Counted from the first letter of the stretch, positions 29,643-40,794 are shown. The stretch: 64,000 nucleotides of DNA from Melanopsichium pennsylvanicum (GCA_900208305.1 OAPG01000003.1:992001-1056000), one strand, 5' to 3'. Notes: generated by a model from the sequence alone, not told the origin. Numbers and translations: made by a program.

Positions 29643-32048
29643 ACGATTTGAGGCTGATGCCGCTTCTGCTGCCCCATTGGATCTACAGAAAACTCAACTC
29701 GAGCGACCTCGCTCGCTCTGCCGTTCCAAAAGCCTATTGATTTCAACTTTCCTCTAGGCCCGTCAGAGCGTTTTAAGAGTGTGTCGCCCTTTTGCGGCCC
29801 GTACTCGGGAAAGTGTGTGCCAAATCGACCTTTGCTGTGTGGACTTTGATTCCTCCTGTGTACTCCTCTCCCAGTGTCCAATTGCACAAATATTGACGCT
29901 GCAGGCACCGTACAATCAAGATGTAGACACATCTTTATGGGAGGCAAAGGGCAACTACGAGAAAGACTGGCGTTGGCTCAGACTTTGTTTTGTATTTCCC
30001 AGGTCCGAAGAGGAGTCGGTCCCCTAATACCCGCTTCTCTCAAACAAATTGAAATGCTCCAGCTTGGTTGGTGTGAATTGTGTTATTTGATTACGAACTT
30101 TCTGAACTCGCCCATTTGGTGACAAACTCTATTTCCGCTCACACACATGTTTCATGGCCTTGACCACTTTGCTCCTCTCGCCCATTGGTATCCCGAGCTG
30201 CTGACAAGTGTGGCCGATACCTTAGGTCCCAGAGCGCTCAGCATTCGTGGCAGAGACTCGTTAGGAAAAGTGGGCGGATGTGTCCGTACGACTTTCTATT
30301 TGGGCAGAGCAGAGCAATTAGTGGGAGCCTTTGCTTGATATTCGACTGAAGAGACGCTGGCAGAGCGGCAGCAACTATCAAGCATAGCGCTATTTCGCAG
30401 AGTACTTACTGTTCGGTGGCATGCCGGCCCTATGAGCTGAGCTGGCTGTTGCAGCTCGCTTTTCCTATCATCTTGGTCTTTTGTCCAGATCTTTTGCTAA
30501 AGAAACTCGTCTATGTTTCGCTTGACGAGCTTCCGCTCTCCTCTTTCGAGCATCTCGCCTGTGATCAAAAAAGGGCCATTCCCCCACCCCAAAAATTTTC
30601 AGACTTTAATTCAATTCCTATCTGTCACCGCAGTTTTTTTTGCAGTCAAACCCAAAACATTCGTCGTGAGTCTTGTTTTAGTCTCATTGCAAAGGGAAAT
30701 CGCACAGAACGCTGGTCTAACCGAGACCGAGCTTGTTACCGCTCTTCAACCTGGCACACTTATTTTGAAAGCATGCTAATTTTCAAATCGCGAAAGCATG
30801 CAAGAACGCTGCCAATACAAGCAGTATTTGGCTCGTGCTTTAGGAAAGCCAGTCGCCTAGCACCCGTCTGACCTGCTGGCTGGTGCATTCGCTTTTGGCC
30901 ATCCGTGCCTGCACTTTCGCTTTGATTGACCGCCAAAGAGTAGTATAGTATTAGTCCACTATGGGCCAGCACAAGGTCGGGTATGGCACCGTCAACCTCC
31001 GCCGAGACGAGAATGTATTCCCCTTCACTTTGTAGTCTTGATATCATTTCCAAACGATCTGCTCTCCTATCAAAAGAAGAAAAGAGTGTTCCGTTCTTCT
31101 CCAATTCATTAATTACTTGCCGGTGAATACGGGCTTTTCCTCTCGACAGAGCCTTAAGTTATCTGGCAACAGTGCGCAACAGCCTGCGATGATCAACCTG
31201 TCAGTGCCAAAGCGCGGTCCTACGAGCTGCCTGCAGTATCACACTCTTGGTCAATCCTTCACGCATCTTATTCCTATGTGTTCCGAAGATCAGCGTGGTT
31301 TGTGCGGTGCTTGTACGAAGCAAGCGAAGTTTGAGCGGACTTTCTTTTCCACGACAATTCTCCCACCTTGTAAGATAGTACTGCACGCTCCTCAGACCCT
31401 GATTATCTGCAGTTCACCAGCTGTTTTATCGGCTCCCATGCTTCACTTGGTTATTGTGCTCACTTTGTCTAAGGCTCACTAGCCACGGTAGTGCTGGACC
31501 AATCCCGTGCCGTAACAAGAGCTTTCTTAGCCTTGGATCTTCAAACTTCTGACTGAGGTGCTTCCAGCCTTTGTTTCAACAGAGCGCAGGACCGGAAGCG
31601 CTGGTTAACTTCGTGCGGACAGCTAGATGCAATCCAACAAAGGTCCCGTGGATTCAATCAGTCAGATGCTCAAAAAATTGCGGAATTCAGCAAAGAGACG
31701 GCGAGACAAACAACGCATCCACCCATTACGCACCATGCAGCAGGGTGAAGCATGATTCATCATTTTCCATTCGCCTCCCGGAGAACAAGTTGGAGAGGGG
31801 AGGACAAAGATTGTTAGATAACACTTAGAAGAAAGCTCCAATGGGACCCTGACAATCTCCACGCATGTACCAGAGTCAGGTTATGAGTTGCATGAGGGTC
31901 GCCCGTTAGAAAATGTGAAAATGAGCTTTGCTGTGATGCATCGTCCATCCGATACTGCCGCACACCTCCCGACCTGTATCTGACGAACAGGCACTCGTGG
32001 CAGGCGCTAGCCCATCGAGCGAGACTTGACCGATTAAGCACACCACCC

Positions 32049-32105
32049 TTCCGTGACTGATACTCCCTTCCCTGACTGATACTCCCTCCCGTGACTGCTA
32101 GTCTC
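32049..32105. repeat. Three-copy 19-bp tandem repeat
   Basis: Copies at 32049-32067, 32068-32086 and 32087-32105 share the unit TTCCGTGACTGATACTCCC. Copy 2 differs at one base and copy 3 at several. It lies in the gene-free region upstream of ust1. Confidence 0.8.
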
Positions 32106-32937
32106 TCCTTCGACTCGCGACTGCTGATTGCCCTCTGTAACACCGTCCACCGTTCAAATTTGGCCGATCGTGAAGGGTCGCGCATTGAATTGGTGGACGC
32201 GTGAGCATCTGGCGCAGATATGTACTGAGTGTCGAGTCTGAGGAGAAGGGAAAAATTTTGCTATGCCACAAACGTGATGGTCCGAAAGAGATGACCGGAA
32301 CGAGCGTCTGTGTCGGCCTGCTTCGTCGGCAAGAAAGAGGAGCAAAAGCTCTGTGCGCTCTAGTTCCATCGTTGCTTGCTTCAAGCTCTGGAACGACTTT
32401 TCCGACTTTCGTATCAGCCTTTGCCTTCCCATCGATTACAACACACACCCCGCTCGACTCAGACACAGCTGTCGCTCTCATCTTTCTTTTGCTCGCTCGC
32501 ACTGTCCTTCTCCTCTGTGTGACGTAGGAGCCGAGCAAGTCGGGCAGAGCAGCCTGTTTGCGGATGGAATGAATTAGATGAGCCCTTGTTAGCCTGACGA
32601 GCAAGGAGGCGTCGGGATTTGACTTCGCAATCTGCCTTGACAATCTGCGACCATCTCCGGCTGCAGGTGGCCCTATGGTGCTGTGGACATTTTCGACCCA
32701 TATGTCCAACTAGTGGTTGGTCAAGGCGGCGGCACGAAAATCTCCAACCTCGCTTCCCGTGCGTGAACTGATCGACACAACAGCACCATACGTGGGCTGC
32801 AGGGTTTTCATTGACGTTGTTTAATCTGCACGCGCACGTTTTACCAAAAAGAGGGGCTGAAAATCAGGGGCTGAAAATCTACGCATAAAAAAGAAGCTCT
32901 AATGTTCGCAGGAGACTTGAACGGAGGATAACCTAAG

Positions 32938-32963
32938 CTGCAGACTGCAGACTGCAGACTGCA
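32938..32963. repeat. CTGCAGA 7-bp tandem repeat
   Basis: Three exact CTGCAGA units plus a partial fourth. It is short simple-sequence DNA containing repeated PstI-type CTGCAG hexamers. Confidence 0.75.
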
Positions 32964-33696
32964 AGTTTCACTGTTTGTAGGCTGTCGAACGGGACGCAGC
33001 TGCATGCATCCTTGTCAAATAAGCAGTAGACAACATTCTTCAGTGTTGCCTGCACTGCGGATCGCTTGACTACAACAACATGGTACAGTGCCGCAGCACT
33101 CACGCAGCGATCGATGCACGCCAAAGCCCACCACTCGGGCCGGAAATGAACTACCGCCGTCTTTGTTTGGCAAGAATCCCGACAACGTTGCGAGAGTCAC
33201 CAAACAAAAGTTCAATCTGTGCACACGGCATCGGTGCCCTTCGCATGCTGCATCAGAATGAGTTAATAGTCGCCACAATGAGCCGCTCCACCGAGCCACT
33301 GCAGTGTATTGCAAACAAAACCAAGCGCCCACAATCGCTTTTATCAATGTCCAAGCCGAGCAGCGTCTGTCGGCTTTCAGTCTTGCGCACTAATGCTGTC
33401 TTTGCTTCGCTGCAAACGATACTCGAGTAACCCCACACAACCAAGCTCGACTATGCGACAATGCTTTCGTGCATAACGCAAGAGCTGTCAGAAATTCGCC
33501 GTCACTCACCTCGACGCTGCTGTGGGCAGACACTTCCGTGCCGCCACGCGTGTGTCGCAGGTCACGCAACGGAGCCTTTCATCGTGGCTTGCATTCATTG
33601 TACTCGCTCACGATTCTCTTGATCGCACCTTCCGAGCCAGTATGCGAACAGTCGAGCAAAGCCCCGGAGAGAAGAAAAAACAAGATGCATTATGAA

Positions 33697-33726
33697 AGAT
33701 GCAAGATGCAAGATGCAAGATGCAAT
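33697..33726. repeat. AGATGCA 7-bp tandem repeat
   Basis: Four contiguous copies of the 7-bp unit AGATGCA, with a related copy (AAGATGCAT) about 15 bases upstream. It lies just beyond the stop codon of the minus-strand gene that follows, so it is probably in that gene's 3' untranslated region. Confidence 0.75.
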
Positions 33727-33757
33727 TGCGGTGACATGGCCTCTGTTGCTTGTCCTT

Positions 33758-36700
33758 CTACTTCCTCTTCTTCGGCGAGGCCCCGTTAGTGACAGCGGTG
33801 GCCGATGCAGCTGCTGCCGACTTGAGTGCTGCAGCCGCTGCGGTTGTCGCAGCCTCAGCAGTAGTCTCGGAAGCACCTTCCTGGCTCATGGCCCCACCGT
33901 TGGCCATCGACGCTTCGATGTCTTTATCAAGCGCCCACTGCCTCACAGCATTCCACACCTGAGCACGGCGACGCTTGACGGCAGCCAATCGTGAACGTAC
34001 CTCCTCCAGACGCTCCACATATTCGCGCGAGTCAGCGGCCAGGTCATGTAGGCATTCCAACGCCGCTAGCACGATAGAGCGTTGCTCTGGGGCGGGCAAC
34101 AAGGTCGTTTCGATCACCGCCTCGTGAGCAGCGTCTTCGGCCATTCCGTTTCGCGCACGTGCAGCCCAAGTCGACGGCGAAGTAGGAACAAACATGGGCT
34201 GACCCATATCGTCCAGTCGCGGAATCGCAAGGCCTTGCTTCGCGACAAAGAGCTTGTCGAGGTGCGACAGGGCTGGATTGTCTATCGCCGAGCCGAACAT
34301 GGAGCAAGATGCACCGTTCATGCCTCCTCCATCCACATGCTTTGCGGAACTTTCGGCATCGGATCCATCAACGTCCATACCATTCCCATTGAGCTCGGCC
34401 GCTTCGACTTCTTCCGGCTCATCACGCTGGGGCTCTGGGTCTTCGTTCCAGCCGCCGCGTTCCATAGCAGCCCAGCATCGCCCAACGGCCCGACCAACGA
34501 CACCTTCACTTTCGATCAAGTCGAGCGCCGTCTTTCCCAGAGCGCCGATGTGAGGATTGCGGAACGTATGCCGAAGCGTATGGCTCGTCAACAGCTGTCG
34601 AGGTGTGACAGCCGGTTTCAGCAGTGTAGGCGCAAGCGAGGTCGATGTCAGATGCTCAGGTCGCTCTGGTCTGGATCCGCTTGGTCCAGCCGATCCACCG
34701 TCCAGGCCGAGCTCTGCATCGATGCGAGCTGCTTCTGAGATGTCGGAAGGCAAAAGCCGGCCTCGGGCATCCCGTCGGGCATTGCTGGGAGCATTGCTCG
34801 GTAGCAGACCGTTGCGGAGGGCGGGAAATTGCGCCAGCATCGCCTTGTCCTCTTCGGGCATCGCCGACAGCAGCGCGCGCACATTGTCCTTTTGCATGGC
34901 TTCGACGCGGTGGCGGACTCGATCACCAATCTCTTTCTCCATTCGCATCTCGGTCCAGCCACCGAGTTTGCCGCGACGTACCCAGCGAGCGCCCTTTTGT
35001 CGCGAGAGCTTGTTACCTCGATTGCCACTGCGGTTGCCGTGTCGTCGCTTGCGCTCTTCTGCGATGCGCATCGCTTCTTCGTCCGAGTCGGAGCTATCGT
35101 ACTCGTCCATGGTGTCGTCCGCATGACCATAAGGAGAGATTCTGGGCAACGAGGCTCGCTCGATCCTGCTCGCGAAAGGTCGCTCGGACGGTTCGCCGCG
35201 AATGCTTGAATCTGGCACTGGAAAGTCGTCAATGTCAATCATGATAGTCGAGGACAGAGAATCCCTGTGCTCCGGTCTCGAGCTCGACAATGCAGAACGA
35301 TCTTCCACAGATGATTGAGAGACGGGTTCGCGTCGGCGTCTGTGCGATGAGGCGGGAAGCCCATCATCGCTCGCATCATCAGTGCGCTTGCGCTTCGAGG
35401 CGTAGTACGAGTCGTCGTAACAGGATTGCGAGTAAGAAGGCGCTGGGTGGTATGCCTGAAGGGACAAGGGGAGGGGTGGGTCGAGGTCCTTGTCCTCCTC
35501 ATCGGTCAGCTCGACGCCGAGAGCACCGCCGACACCGTAGCAAGAGTCTGAGTCGGTGTCTGTGTAGTATTGCGGATGGTCATTGCCGGGAAGCGACAGC
35601 CAGATGAGTCGAGCTTCTTCGTTCTCGCGTGCGATCATCATCTCTGCGTTGCGCTCTGATTCGCGGATGCGCTCACGTTCCCGCTCGCGTTCCCGCTCGA
35701 TGCGCTCAAGCTCGCGCCGGCGGTCTTTTTCTCGTGCCCGCTGCTCTCGGTCTTGAGAACGCTCAGAAATATGAGATCGCTCCTTGGTCCTCTCGATCCG
35801 CTTCTCTGAGATGGAGCTAGGCACGGCCGAGCCTCTGTTGGCCGTCCTCGACTGGAGTGGCTCTGCGCTCGCCCTTCTGTGTTCTTCTCTGTTGACGGTG
35901 ACGTGCTGGTTTAACTCTTCGTGTCGTGGAGCTTCCGAGGTTGCTTCGGTCTCAGTAGGCTGAGGCATTGGAGATCGATGGCGACGCCCAGCAGGCGCTT
36001 CTGGCCCTGCAGCCGGCTCTGCAACTGTCGCTGGCTTCATGGTGTGCGGCTCTTCCCTTTGAGCCGAGCTTTGGCTGAGGTGTTGAGCGGTGGCCACCGG
36101 CTCAGGATGGACTGCTACCGTGGCTCGTGCGGAGTCCGCGGGCGGCTGCTCCCCTGATTCTGTTTGGGGCTCTGCCTTGACAAGAGGAGATGAAGGAGCA
36201 GCTTCTTGCGCCGATTCTGTGTTCTCGATGGCTATTTCAACGACCCGATCGATTGCGGCGTCAACAGATGCTCTGGGGTCATCCGAAGGCAGCGTGGGCG
36301 TGTGAACGGAATCGTCCACTTGCACTGACTCTTGGCTTGACACGCTGTCGACTGGCTTGTTGCTGGTGTCGGACGCAAGCTGTTTTGGGCTCGCGACCTT
36401 CTCTTCGATATCCATATCGGCGGGTTCGTTTTCTTTCTTTTCGGCTGATGCAGCTGGCACCTCTGCGGAAGGTCCACTCGTCGTCATGGCGGCGACCTCA
36501 GTGGAGGAGTGCTTCACAATATCGCCCTGAGCGTCCCTGCCTCGGACTTGTGATGGGATTGCTACAGCTGCAGCCTCTTCTGGCATTGGTGATTCTGCCT
36601 CGGGAGCTCTTGGTGTGCTTACATCAGCCTTTTGAGGCGCAATATTCGTTGCCGTGCCTTGTTGAGGCTCGGTGACTGCCTCTGTCGTGGGTAGCGAAAC

Positions 36701-37207
36701 AGCAGTAAGAGCAGGGAGCTGCTCTGCAGCTTCTTCTTTGGCTGTCACCTTTTCGGCAGTGTCTTCTGCAGGTAGCTCGGACCTAGCTTCAGCTGGAGGT
36801 TGATCTGATTCAGATGAGTGCTGGACCAGCTCGTCTCTAGCCGTTCGTTGTATGCTTGCTTTGACTGCGTCCTCGACGCGGGCTTTATCCTGAGAAGCTT
36901 CCGAGATGTCAAGGGGAGCGTCGTCTCTCTTTAGCGTCTTGCCTGCGGGCAGCTCTGGTGTGGAAGGCTGCTGGGGCGATGCTTGAGATGGCTCGCCGAT
37001 GTCTTGTTCTGTCGGTGCTGCAGCAGTTGCAGGTTCGGAAAGGCGAGTGTCGGATATCTCGCCTTCCTCTTCGTCAAAGATCTCTCCCTCTTCAGCTTCG
37101 TCGTCGGAGGGAGGTTTTTTTGGTGCGTATGTGGGCTTGTCGCCAGCCGTGGCAACCGAGGCAAGATGAGACCCCGCAGCTGGCTCGGTAACGCCTGATT
37201 GCGACAT
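33758..37207 (-). CDS. Large acidic nuclear-type protein, possible Rxt2-like C-terminus
   Basis: The protein has 1149 residues and is mostly disordered. The N-terminus has an acidic block ('DDEAEEGEIFDEEEGEISD'-like, residues 35-53), then about 430 residues rich in Ala, Glu, Pro and Thr. A strongly charged Arg/Glu helix follows at about 485-535 ('RERERERERIRESERN'), then basic nuclear-signal-like patches ('KRKRTDD', 'RRRREP', 'ERKRRHGNRSGNRGNK'). Two better-structured parts lie in the last 350 residues. One is 'TPRQLLTSHTLRHTFRNP..' with 'ALDLIESEGVVGRAVGRCW'. The other is a C-terminal helix with 'DSREYVERLEEVRSRLAAVKRRRAQVWNAVR'. Their spacing recalls the Rxt2 subunit of the Rpd3L histone deacetylase complex, but I cannot confirm this by eye. 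The protein ends in 'GASPKKRK'. It shares a divergent promoter with the Bud21-like gene. Confidence 0.8.
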   Translation of the reverse strand: MSQSGVTEPAAGSHLASVATAGDKPTYAPKKPPSDDEAEEGEIFDEEEGEISDTRLSEPATAAAPTEQDIGEPSQASPQQPSTPELPAGKTLKRDDAPLDISEASQDKARVEDAVKASIQRTARDELVQHSSESDQPPAEARSELPAEDTAEKVTAKEEAAEQLPALTAVSLPTTEAVTEPQQGTATNIAPQKADVSTPRAPEAESPMPEEAAAVAIPSQVRGRDAQGDIVKHSSTEVAAMTTSGPSAEVPAASAEKKENEPADMDIEEKVASPKQLASDTSNKPVDSVSSQESVQVDDSVHTPTLPSDDPRASVDAAIDRVVEIAIENTESAQEAAPSSPLVKAEPQTESGEQPPADSARATVAVHPEPVATAQHLSQSSAQREEPHTMKPATVAEPAAGPEAPAGRRHRSPMPQPTETEATSEAPRHEELNQHVTVNREEHRRASAEPLQSRTANRGSAVPSSISEKRIERTKERSHISERSQDREQRAREKDRRRELERIERERERERERIRESERNAEMMIARENEEARLIWLSLPGNDHPQYYTDTDSDSCYGVGGALGVELTDEEDKDLDPPLPLSLQAYHPAPSYSQSCYDDSYYASKRKRTDDASDDGLPASSHRRRREPVSQSSVEDRSALSSSRPEHRDSLSSTIMIDIDDFPVPDSSIRGEPSERPFASRIERASLPRISPYGHADDTMDEYDSSDSDEEAMRIAEERKRRHGNRSGNRGNKLSRQKGARWVRRGKLGGWTEMRMEKEIGDRVRHRVEAMQKDNVRALLSAMPEEDKAMLAQFPALRNGLLPSNAPSNARRDARGRLLPSDISEAARIDAELGLDGGSAGPSGSRPERPEHLTSTSLAPTLLKPAVTPRQLLTSHTLRHTFRNPHIGALGKTALDLIESEGVVGRAVGRCWAAMERGGWNEDPEPQRDEPEEVEAAELNGNGMDVDGSDAESSAKHVDGGGMNGASCSMFGSAIDNPALSHLDKLFVAKQGLAIPRLDDMGQPMFVPTSPSTWAARARNGMAEDAAHEAVIETTLLPAPEQRSIVLAALECLHDLAADSREYVERLEEVRSRLAAVKRRRAQVWNAVRQWALDKDIEASMANGGAMSQEGASETTAEAATTAAAAALKSAAAASATAVTNGASPKKRK

Positions 37208-37846
37208 GGGGACACGGAGTTATGCTGTGTACTAGCTGGTGAAACAAATCAGTTCGCTTGCAGATCGGATCTTGAGCCTCGATCGATTCCAATAGCGCGG
37301 GCGATTCGGATGTGAAGGCCTTCCTCGCTCACTGCGTGCGATGGTCGACAAGAGCTCGACTTGCGATTCAAGGTCGCTGCTGGAAAGTCGCTGCGAACGT
37401 AAAGCAACCAATGGAAACGTTCTGTGTCGATGAGGGAGAAAGTAAGAGGGCTGAGCCGGGGGGTGAGTTGCTGGTGAAGGATAGGAAGTCGTAGTGAACT
37501 GGATTGGAAGATAACGTGGAGAGGTGCCGGCTGCTTGTCATTCTCGTTTGGGTCTGGGCGTGCTCTCCGCTTTCGAAGCCTTTGGCTGCTCGAGTGCTTT
37601 CGAAGCGGATATCTGTGCGAGTCTGCTGCTGCTTCCCTTCTGGCATCCATTGAGCTAGAAACTGTGAGACGCGTGAGCTCCGTGACCCGAGTTTAAGTGG
37701 GCCCGCACTCATCGTGACTAAGCAAAATTTCATCCTTGGAAGCTTTTGAGCTTTCTCTTGTTCCACTTTCCAACCCTGCATCAAGTCACAGCAACAAACA
37801 ACACTCGTCGACAACGACCAACACCGCCTTTGCTCAGCATCACAAG
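37208..37846. other. Divergent promoter region, 0.6 kb
   Basis: This lies between the large nuclear-type gene (-) and the Bud21-like gene (+). I recognise no named element. An in-frame ATG at 37736 would extend the Bud21-like protein by 37 residues of Ser/Asn/Thr-rich sequence. Confidence 0.45.
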
Positions 37847-39095
37847 ATGATTGCCGCTCGTAGGCAGAAGCAAGCACAAAAGCTCCAAGAGCAGCAAATT
37901 TCAAAGGCACTAGCCGAATCAAAACCCATCACAACGCACGTCTCCTTCGACGATGACGATGACGATGTCATCGAAAATGCCCAGAAAACAGCGCCTGTCT
38001 CGAGTCTCAGTATCGTGCAAACAGCTGTACAGGCTCCGCACGAAGGCAGTGATGATGACGATGCACCGATAGAGGTAGTTAGCAACAAGACGTCCCGTAA
38101 GCAAGCTTCACAGGATTCCGCCAGATTCAAAGCACAAGAAAAAGCGTGAGTACAGAAGGCTCGAAAGCGGAATTAATGACTGCAGCTTTCGCATAAGCTC
38201 TGAATCACCAGGCTGACTTGCGTTCCTTCCGTGTCGTAACAGTGAGAGAGTAAAGCGTCAAGCTGCCGCTGAAAAGAGGATGGAGAAGCAAAGGGAGAAG
38301 GAGGCCGCCAAGGCTGCCACAGCCCCGGGGAAGATAGAAGAAGGGGTGGCATCATCAATCAACGATGATGATGAAGACGGCAGCAGCGAAGACGAGGCGA
38401 GCTCATCGAATCGACTTGACCCTTCCCTCTTTGCCGAAGTGTTTGCACAACCAGTCTCGTCGCCTCGATCCATCTTGAAGAAGCGCTCGGCAGAAGAGCG
38501 TGCGGATGAGGTGGCAAAGCTGCAGCGTGAGAGAAAACAAAGACGAAAGGCGCAGCGAGCAGGAGGTGTGGTCAGGGGCAGAGATGGCCAACCAATGAAG
38601 AAGTTGGAAGACGGCACTGTGCTCCGTGCATTGAGCGCATCCAACAAGATCCACAAGACCAGCTTTGATGACGAAGAAGAAGACGAATCAGCAGCGCCAC
38701 TCGACGAAGCAGTGCGGCCAACACCCTTGGATCCCACAATCTCGCTGCCAAATTCCAAAGCGAGGGCATTCAAAAAGCGAAGCTTGCTTAAAAAGGGAAC
38801 ACCTTCCAAGAACGCCTCGATCAAAGCATCTGTGAAGACCAAAAAGGATGAAGATGATCCACTCGGACTCAACGATCCCGCCTTTTTGCCCGGTGGAGAG
38901 TTCTATCACCTAATGAATAAGAGCGACAAGGCCAAAGGTGCCAAGAAGGGAAGCAGGGCGGCGCCCGTTGCTCGACAGGCCTTCCGTGGTGGAGGTGTTC
39001 GCAAGGATGCGGTTGCCGTACTGCGCGCACGCAGCCGTGGCGGACCGTCTCTTGGGTTCGCGCGAAGCCAGGAGGATTCGGACGACGGCTGTTGA
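37847..39095 (+). CDS. BUD21: Bud21/Utp16-like U3 snoRNP-associated protein, two exons
   Basis: The spliced model is exon 1 at 37847-38145 and exon 2 at 38243-39095, with donor GTGAGT and acceptor CAG joined in phase 2 (Ala codon). The product is 383 residues. It is highly charged, with acidic Asp runs ('FDDDDDDVIEN', 'SDDDDAPIEVVS') followed by long Lys/Arg/Glu helices ('EKRMEKQREKEAAK', 'EVAKLQRERKQRRKAQR'). The 'DDDDAPIEVVS' motif followed by a basic coiled region, and later 'RGRDGQPMKKLEDGTVLRAL', resemble fungal Bud21/Utp16, a component of the small-subunit processome in the nucleolus. The family is poorly conserved, so the name is tentative. The ATG at 37847 is the favoured start because similarity-like charged sequence begins there. 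Another ATG lies upstream at 37736. Confidence 0.6.
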
Positions 39096-39257
39096 GGTCC
39101 TCGAACAACCGTAGATTAGCATTGGCGCAGCAATGCCTTCAGTTCTCACCAAACACACCATCAGCATTGCTCACTTGTTTTGTACTTTTATGTTCACTTC
39201 CCATTGTTCATTGCATGCCTTTCTATCATGATCTGTCTGCATCGATGTGCCCCTCTC
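39096..39257. other. Short convergent spacer
   Basis: Only 162 bases separate the stop codons of the Bud21-like (+) and Csn12-like (-) genes. Their 3' untranslated regions probably overlap. Confidence 0.6.
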
Positions 39258-40794
39258 TCAGCGTGCTTCAAAGACAGTCCATATTGGAGGGAAGCCCATA
39301 TGAGGGCCCTTCTGTAACACAAGCATGGCCTTGGAATGCAAGATGTATCCTTTAATGAAGCCTTGGTCAATCATGCTAGCGACGATCGCCTCGACGTCCT
39401 CGGCCTGTAATGATGAGTCTCGCCACGCCATGCGTGCAGCGGAAAGTAGCATGTCCAGTCGCAACGTCGGAGGAGCCGAAGATGCCTGCGCAGACTCGCG
39501 AGAGAGAGTCAGGCTGGAAGGATGGAATGAATGTTGAGAGACGGATCAGCAGACTATTCAAGAATGGAGGTCGGTTCAGCATAAGGTCACTCACCATTTC
39601 CGCGCCAAATTACGCCAAAGGCTGACCTGCAGCTTTTCACGTAAGATCAGGTAGAGTCCCCGCACTCTGAGCCAGTCCATGTGGCGATCAAGCTCCTCCA
39701 AGGCTGCAGCTGCTTGACCGCTTTTGAGACAGTACGTCAACCCACCAAAGATGGGCGTCAGATTGGCAGCGTCGAGCAGAGCAGTCTCGGGGTATCGGCC
39801 CAAGATGAGGTATGTGGCAACGAGTGGGATCAAAATCGCTCTCTTGTTCCTCAGGTTCTTGAGGGTGCAGTTGTCGAAAGCCCAGCGCAAGTGGGTGGAT
39901 GCCTGAAGATCGGTGGAAAAAGAAACATGCAGCGAATCAACGTCAGTTCCTGGGATTCCAGTATCACAGTCTTTGCGACCTCTTTGGGATTTCAGGTCTT
40001 ACAGCTCGTATATTATGTTGAAACAGCCTCAAGCGTCCCAAATAGTAGCGATAAGCGACTCGATCCGCCTTTGAATAGCATCGCTCTCCAGAATCATCCT
40101 GGATGCCATTGTTGCGCGAAAAGGTGCGGTTGAGCTTGAGCGCGTTCTCGACACTTCCGAGAACGGTTTCACACAAGCGCGTGTTATTGAGTTTGAAGTA
40201 GGCTTTGAAGCTGAGGTTGGCGAGCATGAGTGCAGCAGCGCGTTTAGTCTCGGAGCCACGAGCTTGCGATCGATCATTTCCGGCCATACCAGCCGCTTTG
40301 GATAGCCTGCCTGCTGCATCCGTGGTCTTGCGTTTCTGTACTGCATCTGTCCGCTGATCCACGGCCATGGCGAGTGCGACGAGACTGGAGGCGAAGAAGC
40401 GGAAGCTTGGGATGAACCATGTGGTTTCGGACAAAGAAAAGAAGGCGGAAGAGCGAGAGTAGACCAGCGCCCAGGCATCGTAGGCCCGATCCCAGTCAGT
40501 GATGCATGGTGGCTCCGAAGCTGGGGAGGCATACTGTAGCGGAGCGTGGTCGCGTACGTAGGAGAGAAAGCCGGCGACCAACGTCTGGAAGCGATCAGAG
40601 TCAGTGGAAGCGCCAGGTAATGGGATCTGGCTGAGAATCCAGTCTGAAAGATCACGGCGTGGATTCTTGTTAAGATCTGCCTGCAAAGCCGAGAATGTGG
40701 TTGGGTCGATGCGGAAGGCGGCCAGAAGAGCGCGCGGGTCCTGGGTGTAGTACGCGCTCTTGATAGCGGCCACGTGCTGCTGCAAGGCAGCCAT
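39258..40794 (-). CDS. CSN12: Csn12 / PCID2 (Thp1) family PCI-domain protein, three exons
   Basis: The exons are 40794-40003, 39902-39595 and 39513-39258. They are joined by introns with GTAAGA/CAG and GTGAGT/CAG borders in phases 0 and 2, giving 451 residues. The spliced protein shows the whole Csn12/PCID2 pattern: 'YRYYLGRLRLFQHNIRA' joined to 'ASTHLRWAFDNC', 'NKRAILIPLVATYLILGRYP', 'LREKLQVSLWRNLARK', and the C-terminal winged-helix part 'EDVEAIVASMIDQGFIKGYILHSKAMLVL'. These proteins work either with the COP9 signalosome (Csn12) or in mRNA export and transcription coupling through TREX-2 (Thp1/PCID2). The sequence alone does not settle which. The start at 40794 ('MAALQQHVAAIKSAYY') matches the normal N-terminus. 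The frame is open upstream to an ATG at 40929, but that adds an unlikely His/Arg-rich segment. Confidence 0.88.

Larger units (their letters stand above)
28377..33757. other. 5.4-kb gene-free region upstream of ust1
   Basis: This is the longest stretch without a gene in the window, between the ust1 start (-) and the stop of the next minus-strand gene. The first 1.2 kb upstream of the ust1 ATG is purine-rich on the plus strand (pyrimidine-rich in the ust1 sense) and could be a long leader. Further out are A- and T-runs near 29338-29360 and 29529-29554, a CACACG repeat, a 19-bp tandem repeat and two 7-bp repeats. Open frames up to 203 codons show no domain. Confidence 0.55.

Noticed and set aside
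30416..30871. 151-codon plus-strand frame with a hydrophobic N-terminus
   Set aside because: The hydrophobic start looks signal-like, but the rest is unstructured and no splice continuation or homology is visible.
32098..32709. 203-codon minus-strand frame upstream of ust1
   Set aside because: It overlaps the 19-bp tandem repeat region, lacks any family signature and mixes Arg/Ser/His in the way random frames do.
38258..38872. 204-codon Ser-rich open frame antisense to the Bud21-like gene
   Set aside because: Poly-Ser arises from reading GA-rich acidic/basic codons backwards; no independent evidence.
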